From Phellopilus nigrolimitatus (taxonomy: Eukaryota; Basidiomycota; Agaricomycetes; Hymenochaetales; Hymenochaetaceae), in contig JAJOHG010000489.1 in NCBI GenBank assembly GCA_021029095.1, positions 1 to 17,140 of the forward strand: a DNA stretch of 17,140 bases. The letters are read 5' to 3'. Each line of letters begins with the position of its first letter. The stretch's first letter is position 1. Position numbers and translations under genes: made by a program. Positions 6,920 through 14,716 of this stretch are shown in pieces. The notes under the pieces were generated by a model that saw only the letters and a list, made by a program, of their open reading frames with translations, had not been told where the DNA came from and did not search any database.

Positions 6920-8443
6920 TTACATACGCTGCTGAGTTGAAGCCAGCTGTTGCTGTTTTTGCTTTTCTTGTTCGAGACGCTTAAAAAAAAGAGGCTGTCA
7001 GATAACTTCAACTAACTATCCAACAAATAGAACTCACATGATACAATAACTGTACCGCCATTTGAATATTCTGCGGTTGGCCCGTAATGATGACGAGACG
7101 TTCATTCTCTGTACCTCCAGGCGCTCCGTTCATCCCTGGCGCAGTCGCTCCTGGTTCCATGATCTTGATCTGACTAGCACTCATATGCCTGATCTCGTTT
7201 ATTTTGCTTCCGCCTTTCCCAATGATGCAACCGACGAGGTCATTGGGAATATAGATCTGCTGCGTCTGTAACGGTTGTGGCGGATTGTGCACTTGTGGGG
7301 CACCATGTGCGTGCGGCGGCGGAACAGGAGCATAGGGGTTTGGAGCATACCCGGGAACATATGTCGAACCGCCGGTGACTGGCGGACGCGGTGTTCGGTT
7401 GGACGGGCGATAAGAAGAGTTAGTGGAAGAAGGCATGCGCTCCTGACATTCAATAAGAATATTGCCGATGTAGTACGTTGCAATGTGAATAGCATCAGCA
7501 ACACCTGCAACACTGAGGACTCGCTGTAAACGAAATGAGGTGCTGCAAACAGTAGGTAAATGAAATGCTGACCTCTGTCGAACCAGGCAACATGCCCTCG
7601 CTGGCATTGAGCCTTGCACCACTGGCGTCCTGAATTTCTTTTATCTTTGCCCCCTGTTTTCCAATTATGGAGCCCATGCGTGAGTTAGGTATCATAAATT
7701 TGATGGTCACCGCCCGGCTTCCAGGGACAGAAGGAACGTCAAATGGTTCGTCGTTGATTCTCCGAACGATGAGTCCAAATGCCTATAAGCAAATATCAGC
7801 CATTCTGGGAGTTCAGCATAAACGTTTATAGGCATACTTTTGACACTGCATCCAATGGCCCGCTGACGTTCAGAATGCGCTCTGGGTTGCCTGGGATGCT
7901 CTCAGAGACCATGACACGAGCGCCGCTTTTCTCACGAATTTCATTGACGTGCTTGCCCGCACGGCCAATGATGATGGACGCGTCCTGCGTGACAATAAGG
8001 CAGCGCATGTGGATCATTGCCGACGGAGACGGCGGCGCAGTACTGGACGTAGGTCCCGCGGCGGTACTGCCCGGCATGCCCGACGAGCCAGCCTGGATAG
8101 CTAACTCTGCGGAAGATTGCGCAGTCGAGCTGGATGTATCACCCTTGGCGTCCGTGGCTGTTGGAGTGGACGCGGCGGTGTCGTTATTGGCGTTGGGTAA
8201 GTCGGGATCAGCGTCGCTATCCATGGCGACGTCGCGGTCATTTATCGTGCCTGTAGCAGCGACAGAAGCGGAGGTGGGGGAATCATCGACTCGGAGTGAG
8301 TCATGCGCAGATTGGGAGTGGGATGATGCAGCCGCGCCCGTATTTGCACGCTTGTGCTGCTTCGGCTGTTCGCTGTCAGACGGCGACCGCGAGCGCTTGC
8401 GGGTCCCGTCCGAGGACGCTGTTGCTGTTGGGCCTTCTGCCAT
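6920..8443 (-). CDS. Triple-KH RNA-binding protein (Rnc1/PBP2/Hek2-like)
   Basis: Four exons (8443-7838, 7782-7573, 7523-7038, 6979-6920) give 453 residues with all phases matching; the introns are 55, 49 and 58 nt. KH1 (about 145-202) has the GxxG loop GRAG at 160-163, KH2 (about 227-290) GKQG at 243-246 and KH3 (about 360-425) GKGG at 374-377. Each is followed by the expected I/V-x-E-I helix. The N-terminal ~140 residues are low-complexity Ser/Thr/Ala/Asp with a basic RKRSRSPS motif that may localise or be phosphorylated. A Pro/Tyr-rich linker sits between KH2 and KH3. The last short exon encodes a Glu/Gln/Lys-rich tail ending QQRM. The layout is that of the fungal Rnc1/PBP2/Hek2 group, poly(C)-type mRNA-binding proteins affecting mRNA stability and localisation. 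The second intron uses a less usual GTCAGC donor. The start is supported by the first in-frame ATG after an AT-rich leader. Confidence 0.88.
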
Positions 8444-9021
8444 TGGAATATATCAAATATTTAATAAAGAAATTCGGAGGGATGTGTGTGTGTGTGTGTG
8501 TGTGTTTTCGTGTCGGGAGAGGCTTGGGAACGGGAAAGAAGTTCTGAGCAGGGACGGGGAATAGTGGGTGTAAGGGTGCGCGGGCTGCATGGTGAGAAGA
8601 GATACAGGGCGCGTACATACCAGTGCTTGCTGTCCAGCACGATGCGGAAAATCGACGAAAATATGAGTGAAATGGCGGCGGCGGCAGCGACGACGACGGG
8701 GAGGACAAAGAGTTAACAGGCGTCGTTGCTACGGTTTGATGAGCGCGCGAAGAACTCCGTTAGTTGCTTATGTCATCAGCACCTTTGATCCCGTCAACAG
8801 TCAAATCTGCAAGTAATATAATCCAAACCAGGCTAAACTCTGCTCTGTAGATATTATACGAGGGCAGGGGAAAAATCGATGGAGGTGTTTCAAGAGAAGT
8901 TAAAAACACAGGGGTTGCGCAATACAGGATGTGGGAGACGAAACATGCGAACTGAATAGAATACAAGTCACGGATTTTCCACGCGACAAAACGTGCGAAC
9001 GGAGTAGAAAAAGAAAAAGAA
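8444..9021. other. Intergenic: KH promoter and leader, arrestin 3' UTR
   Basis: 578 bp between the KH start and the arrestin stop. It contains the TG repeat at 8483-8504 and a GGC/GAC-rich trinucleotide stretch (about 8673-8703). No credible gene is seen in it. Confidence 0.5.
8483..8504. repeat. (TG)11 microsatellite in the KH leader
   Basis: Eleven perfect TG units start about 40 bp upstream of the KH start codon. On the coding (-) strand this is (CA)11, so it would lie in the 5' untranslated leader or core promoter of the KH gene. Confidence 0.9.
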
Positions 9022-10739
9022 TTACAGTTTGTCCGCGGCCTCAAAATCTGGCGATTGATGCGGGGTGTATATAGGCAAAGGGACAGAATCATCAATTATT
9101 CGTTCGCCGTTCGAGTGGAAGAGCTGTGAGTAGGGAGGTAGTGCGAAAGCATCGTGGTAAGAACTTGTCGTAGGCATGGCAGGTGCATCTGGAGTGAGAA
9201 TAGCATCCGCTGATAGCTCGAATGGCGATGTATGTGACAGTGTCGGCCAAACGTTCGTCGTTCTCCTCGACTTTACCGGCGGCAGGCGCGCAAACCTGAC
9301 CGGTACAGAAAACACCATGTGCTCTTCTGAGAACGCGCTGCCTTCCTCCTCCGCGTCGTATGTGCACGTGAGTTCAACGCATAATTCGTGGTATACGAGT
9401 AAATGTGGGGACTCCTCATCTGCGCGCAGCGCCTTCACGCGTCCATGACGCTCTTCCCACTCCTTATCCTTCCCCGCCGCGAAATGTTCGAACGACAGAC
9501 GAATACTAACGTCAGTCCACGGACTCTGTGTTTCAGGTGCGAAGGAAACCCCTCCGTTGAGGATCCTTTGTCGATCTCGTTGTTTCTCGGAGAGAAGAGA
9601 AAAGCCACAGTGAAGCCGCGAAGCATCCGTCGCGAGCGAATTGCAGGGAACAAGACCAAGTTCATATAGCACTTTCATAGGGTGCGTATTCAAAAGCGGT
9701 CTGCTATCTGGCTGTGATGGTGGTAGCGGGAATGAAGAAGTGTAAGGCCGCGAGGGGCTTCGACTAAGAGCAGACATGTTTTAAGTTCATTAGATTTCTT
9801 TTATTTATATATGAAATAACACACCTGTACTCCTCATGCTGGATGAGGTTTACCTGAAATTCAGTCATTCGAAGGCGTCGGCGCTGACTCACGGGCAGGT
9901 CTTCCGCATGCATGCTTATATTCAGTAGAAGATGCTCGTCGTCCACGTCAAAACATTCAGGCAGCAATGCAACCAGCTCGATCTTTGAAAGCACCTCCTG
10001 CGGGATGTGCGGCAGCACGCCGGGCTTCTCATTGAGGTTGCTAGCATGGTCCATCTTCAAAACATACGCCGTCACTGGAAAGGCCGTGGGATACTCTGCA
10101 TTCCCAGCGTCGACCGGAGGAAGTAGATACCGCACGACCTCAATATCCGCTCGCCGCGCGCGTACGACGGTCTCCTTCGAGAAGAACGGTGCACAAAGCG
10201 CAGAGATCGACCATGCGCGTGCGTGGTGGTCCACCTCGAGCTGCGTGAAGCGCGCCTCCGCGAAGAGCGCGTAACGTGTGCCAGCGGGTTCGTACAGCTC
10301 GCCGCCGAAGACACTTGTCGATGGGAGCCAGCCGGGGACAGGTATGTCGAAGACAAAGTTCCAGACGCACGGGATACAGTTGTCTTCCTGCCCGTCGTTG
10401 GTGAGTACCATGGCTTGTGCCGGAGCGAGTTCACGCGTCATGCTGCAGAGACGCGAGGCGGAGTAGCCGGTTTCAGGCATGATCAGCTCGGAGTGACCCT
10501 CGAACGTGAGCTTAAGGGAGCGCAGGAGGACCTTTTCTGCGCGGGCTTTCTCAAAGAAAGACGCAGACGAGGAAAGAGACACAGAAACATGGCCAGACAA
10601 TGAGTAGGCTGTCCTACTCAGAGCATTAACATCAAGGCTACGACCTGCCGAATTTGATGCTCTTCACTCACGATGTTTCTGGTTCATTGAACATGTACAC
10701 AGAGCTTGAGGACGGGTGTATCTCTACGGTGATGGTCAT
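9022..10739 (-). CDS. Alpha-arrestin-like protein with LPxY motifs
   Basis: Proposed exons 10739-10672, 10616-9825 and 9763-9022 give 533 residues; the introns are 55 and 61 nt with phases kept. The N-terminus starts with a beta-strand pattern (MTITVEIHP) and later SLSGHVSVSL, FTFEG-like strands and WNFVFDIPVPGWLPST. This last is the arrestin-N signature (F-x-F-x-[IL]-P ... LP-S). An arrestin-C-like half follows. The tail carries LPPY (495-498) and LPIY (516-519), variants of the PPxY motif through which arrestin-related adaptors recruit Rsp5/Nedd4 ubiquitin ligases. This suggests an adaptor for ubiquitination and endocytosis of plasma-membrane transporters (inference). Intron 1 is the least certain part: an alternative acceptor 21 nt upstream would add seven residues with only a 34-nt intron. 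The start codon context is weak, and an overlapping upstream frame precedes it. Confidence 0.75.
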
Positions 10740-10806
10740 CGCACCAGGCAGGGAGGAACGGCGGAGAAAATACAGCAAAGCGAGAGGAGTTCAGGCTGGA
10801 TGCCAT
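10684..10806 (-). promoter_or_regulatory. Overlapping upstream ORF with strong start context
   Basis: ATG at 10806 sits in CCCACCATGG, a near-ideal eukaryotic context. It opens a 40-codon frame (MASSLNSSRFAVFSPP...) that ends at 10684, inside the first arrestin exon. The arrestin ATG at 10739 has the weaker context GTGCGATGA. If the transcript begins upstream, this frame would compete with arrestin translation. It could also be a wrongly spliced N-terminus or lie outside the transcript. Confidence 0.4.
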
Positions 10807-11191
10807 GGTGGGCAGCTCCTTTAAAGCTTAGAGAACAAAAGCACATAGACTTGTAGGGATGAAGCTGAAAGCTAACCGAGAGAGTAACAAAGGGCGCGCC
10901 ACAATGGGTCTCTACTTGGTCTCTAAACGCCCTTCATAGCCAAAAGCAGCATTCCAGACACGCGGCTTTGTCAGAAACTCAACGGAACAATTAAATAAAA
11001 AAACAAGGCAGATATTTCGATAGAAGGGGATACTGCTATCATGACAATGAGTTTTAGATTTGAGTTGGGAGACCAGAGGATTGTCAAAGTTACAGAGAAC
11101 CGAAGTCTAATGTTACAACATGTCAATTAACCGTCTACCGGTCTTACTCGCAAGCATACGTTCACTTCCAAAAAGCCCCCCTAAAGAGCCA
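10807..11191. other. Intergenic: arrestin promoter and DUF1776 3' UTR
   Basis: Beyond the uORF, this stretch separates the arrestin leader from the DUF1776 stop codon at 11192. I see no gene, repeat or clear regulatory site in it. Confidence 0.5.
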
Positions 11192-13089
11192 TCAGTCCTG
11201 CACGCTCACCCAGCTGTTCTCTACCTCAGGCACAGTATTTGCCACTGAGCCACTGCTTTCTGATACGTGCCCCGCACCTGACGCAGACAAAGACGGTGCG
11301 GATGGCTCGTCTGTTTCCGCGATCTCCGCTGTCAAATCATCCGTCTTCTCCAGTGCCGCATTTTGTTCAGCGGGCAAGGGAGGTGCAATCGGTGAGATGA
11401 CATGAGGTGAGATAGGCAGATATTTGTTTCTGGCAGACACGAGAAGAGCTGGCAGATTGAGAAGCGCGTCCAGCAGAAACGTCGGCAAGTAAGAGGCGAA
11501 AGTGTATGTAGCAGCTACGAAAAACACGTTCAGGACGCAGAAAATGACCAAATTTCAAGACGTACCTCCAGCACCAATAGAGAATCTATTTCCTCTAATC
11601 TGTCGGCGGATCCCAAAGGACCACAGTCTAAGCCCGACGGCGATTGTCGATCGATTTTCACCCCTTGTCGCGTTTCTTCCTATCGTGGTCACCATAGTCC
11701 GCACAAATTTATCAACGCTCGTCGGTTCCCTCGCGTGTCTCTGGCTTACAGCATTCATAAATGCAGCATACGGTGTCGCATATACCTTCTGTTCACTCGG
11801 CGTCCACTGACTGATGGACCCCACCAATGCTTCTTCATCAAGAGCTTGCACAGACAAGCCCGTCCCGCCCGAATCCCCAATGACGCCTACGTCGGCAACC
11901 ACGACACGCACATTGTGCATATGCGGGTCCCCTACTTGCCCCAACTCACGCCGGAGAACTTCTGCGCCGCGCACTGTGGCTGCAGCGCTCATCGCCTGCG
12001 CTGATGCATACGGCACACCAACACGTGCGTCCGGAGCAGGTACGCACAAAACCACACTCTTCTTCCCACCAACGGCGTATGTGGCATCTTGCGAGCGGAT
12101 CGAGTCAACGCGAAAGAGAGGAAGGAGAGCTTGTACGGCCTGTAAAGGCATGATATGCGTCTGTGCGAGGTAGGACTCATAGGTCGATGTGAGATCAAGG
12201 TGTTCAAAAGGCGTAGGCATTGGTGAACCGAGGGTCGAGGGAAGTGTTAAGAGGGAGATAACAGAGTAGAGAATCGGGAATGTTGATGGAGAATGCTGGT
12301 ATGGATCACCGGGGGTGTTCAGAGGGAATCGTAGACTGAGTGTGGCTTTCAAGGACCTAAGAAAGGGCTGTAAAGTCGAGGGCTGCGAGTCAAACGGTAC
12401 TCCTTAGCCTTTTCCGCGTTATAAAGGATATATATAATCCATACCTCGAGAGGATCAAATACCAGGGCCCTCACATATCCATTGCCACCCGCCTCGGTCT
12501 CAGCGACAGCATCAGGATTAGACACGCTTGTGATTACGATGTAGCCTTCCCTTTCAAGACCCGCGATGAGCGCCGGACCGAGAGGTGTGTCACCACCGAG
12601 CACGACTGTAGAAGTCATCTATAAGCCCCACATTACCTCGCACCCATGGTTTTGCTTCGACTTACCGACAAGTAATCGTCTAGTCGATGCGCTAGACCCA
12701 ACTGTTCTCTGTGCACGCCTGTAGTTTGCGCGCGCGCTCGCGTATTTTGACGCACTGTAACCGGCCAGTAGTCCCGCACCGACTGCGCCAACACACATCG
12801 TGCCGACAAGTACCTTGTTTCTGCCTGCCCAATGCGCTACGTCTCCACACCAGCTTGTCGGAGCTGGCGGAGGGGGCGGCGGGGGTGGAGAAGGGACTGG
12901 AAAGCTTCCAAGACCGGGAAGGTGGATGTCTGGCATCTCTGGAGGTCCAAAGCGAGAGACATGCATCCAAAGCCGGTGGACGGAGTCGTTAAGGGCCTGT
13001 ACATCGGAGACAAAGGCGAAGGACGAAACGACATAGTCCTCAACAGACGCAATGTACTCGTCTATCTGGTCTTTCGACGGCATCGACAT
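11192..13089 (-). CDS. DUF1776 family protein (SDR-like fold, fungal)
   Basis: Four exons (13089-12666, 12605-12445, 12367-11566, 11514-11192) give 569 residues with consistent phases; introns of 60, 77 and 51 nt. An acidic N-terminus is followed by an eight-proline run and a hydrophobic Gly/Ala-rich segment (about 92-112, VLVGTMCVGAVGAGLLAGY) that is likely membrane-spanning. A Rossmann-like start follows: VVVLGGDTPLGPALIAGLE, then GYIVITSVSNPDAV, and FLRSLKATLSLRFP. These fit the fungal DUF1776 family, related to short-chain dehydrogenases. The usual dinucleotide loop TGxxxGxG and catalytic YxxxK are not visible, so enzymatic activity is doubtful. A second hydrophobic patch (FASYLPTFLLDALLNLP) lies near the end, with a Ser/Glu-rich tail. 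Function is unknown. It is transcribed divergently from BRX1. The exon 1-2 join was chosen because it alone gives a continuous LLVVVLGG strand. Confidence 0.8.
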
Positions 13090-13269
13090 GGTGGAATGCG
13101 TTCAAGAGTGGATGCACGTATCAGACCGGCATCGACGAGCGCGAGGCCGACACGATCCACGCCGAAAGCACTCGTAAGTGCTGCTGATCACGTGAGCCGT
13201 AAATACTGAAAATCCCGATGAAGTTCCCGAAAAATCTTCAATCCAATCCGCATCGTCCCAGAACTCGGA
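13090..13269. promoter_or_regulatory. Shared divergent promoter, DUF1776 / BRX1
   Basis: Only 180 bp separate the two start codons, so the genes must share regulatory DNA. The DUF1776 start has a good context (CCACCATGT). No TATA box is evident. Confidence 0.7.
13188..13195. promoter_or_regulatory. TCACGTGA palindrome (E-box)
   Basis: A perfect 8-bp palindrome with the CACGTG core recognised by bHLH factors such as Cbf1-type proteins. It lies 75 bp before the BRX1 start and 99 bp before the DUF1776 start. Binding is inferred only from the motif. Confidence 0.5.
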
Positions 13270-14430
13270 ATGGCCTCCATCTTGAAGGCGCAATCATCGA
13301 ATGCCGCGAAAGCAATCGCTAAGGGGAAGGGGAAGAGAAAGTTCCCGGATGAAGATGGCGACGAAGTCATGGCGGATGGAGAAGCCATATCTGCGCCCAA
13401 GCGGAGGAAAAACAAGCAAAGAGTCCTCCTACTCTCCTCGCGCGGTGTCACCCATCGCATGCGACATTTGATGAACGACCTCGAGGTCTTGCTTCCCCAT
13501 GTAAAAAAAGGTGCTTGTTTCTATTTTTTCTTCTTTTCTTTTCTATGCTCGTTGCTTATTGCCCAACAGACTCGAAACTCGACTCCAAGTCGCAGCTACA
13601 CCTCCTCCCAGAACTCGCCGACCTCCACAACTGCAATAATACACTCTACTTCGAAGCGCGCCGTCATGAGGACCTCTACCTCTGGGCCGCCAAGACGCCG
13701 AACGGCCCGAGTATCAAGATGCACGTCCAGAACATCCACACCATGGACGAGCTCAAAATGACGGGTAACTGTCTCAAGGGCAGTCGTGGGATCGTCTGCT
13801 TCGACAAGAGCTTCGACGAGACAGAGTGGGGGCGCCTGACGAAAGAAGTCTTCACTCAGGTTCGTGGCCTCAAACTGCGGCACACGAGAGAACGTACGTT
13901 GACATGCAGTATTAGATTTTCGGCGTTCCCTCTGGTGCACGGAGAGCGAAGCCCTTTATTGACCATGTCCTGACTTTCTCGCTTCTGGACAACAAGGTCT
14001 GGTTTCGCAATTTCCAGGCAAGTCTTTTTCCCCGTCCTTTACGCATAAATGCATTAGGATTCACACAGACGACATCCAGATCCTAGAAAAAGATCCTCTT
14101 CAACCAAATGGGCCCCCGCAGACGTCCCTTGTTGAAATTGGACCGCGCTTCGTCCTTACGCCCATCCGCATATTCGAGGGTGCATTCAGCGGTGCAACTG
14201 TCTTCTCTAATCCCGGTATGCCTTCTCTATTATTTCTTACTTCTGCAAATGAAATTCACACCTCTGGACTTCCAGAATTTGTCACACCTGCTGTCGGACG
14301 CTCGTCCGTCCGGCGTGAGAAGGGTGAGAAATACCGGATTCGTAAGGAGACCGACATGGAGCGTCACGAGCGGAGGGAGGACAGGAGGAGAGAGGAGGAC
14401 GAGCTCGCGGTGCACAAGGTGTTCGCTTAG
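13270..14430 (+). CDS. BRX1: Ribosome biogenesis protein BRX1
   Basis: Five exons (13270-13510, 13570-13859, 13916-14017, 14080-14215, 14276-14430) give 307 residues; yeast Brx1 has 291. It is a nucleolar Brix-domain factor needed for 60S subunit assembly. Visible features: a basic Lys-rich N-terminus (KRKFPDEDGD, PKRRKNKQ), the Brix start RVLLLSSRGVTHRMRHLMND (about 51-70), and LYLWAAKTPNGPSIKMH. The very conserved FGVPSGARRAKPFIDHV and VWFRNFQ follow, then VEIGPRFVLTPIRIFEG. It ends with a highly charged Arg/Glu tail. Introns are 59, 56, 62 and 60 nt. The third begins GCAAGT after CAG, so it is a GC-AG intron; no GT donor nearby keeps the frame. It is divergent from DUF1776 and convergent with VPS54. 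The start at 13270 is the first ATG of the open frame. Confidence 0.93.
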
Positions 14431-14716
14431 CTTTATATATAATGCTATTGTAGCTTTACTTGTTTCGTCTACTCTGATGTTCAATTTTTAAGATGGAAAA
14501 TCTTGCGTACCCCAGTGGGTTTGGCTAGCTTGCATTTCGATTACAAAAAAGAAGGATGTATGTAGTAACGATGCCAGAATCCTTAAAATAATTTACATGT
14601 ATTGTCCACTCAACTAATTATTAGAAGAAAGATTTACAACGCCCGCACGAAAGCAACATTGAAAGCAGAATTGTACTAATCCAAATCTATAGGGAACCGG
14701 GACTAATTATGTACGT
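14431..14716. other. Convergent 3' region of BRX1 and VPS54
   Basis: 286 AT-rich bases lie between the two stop codons. They must contain both 3' ends. No further gene is seen. Confidence 0.6.

Noticed and set aside
6722..7011. Small frames on both strands near the KH 3' end
   Set aside because: They cover the last KH intron, its short last exon and the 3' UTR; no family features.
7779..8564. 261-codon open frame on the + strand
   Set aside because: It is antisense to the first KH exon, without recognisable motifs, and explained by GC-biased codon use of the real gene.
9912..10603. Several + strand frames over 60 codons
   Set aside because: All are antisense shadows of the arrestin exon 2.
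10617..10671. A 34-nt version of arrestin intron 1 (acceptor GTCGTAG)
   Set aside because: It keeps the frame, but it is shorter than every other intron here; the 55-nt version also keeps the frame and fits the local size range.
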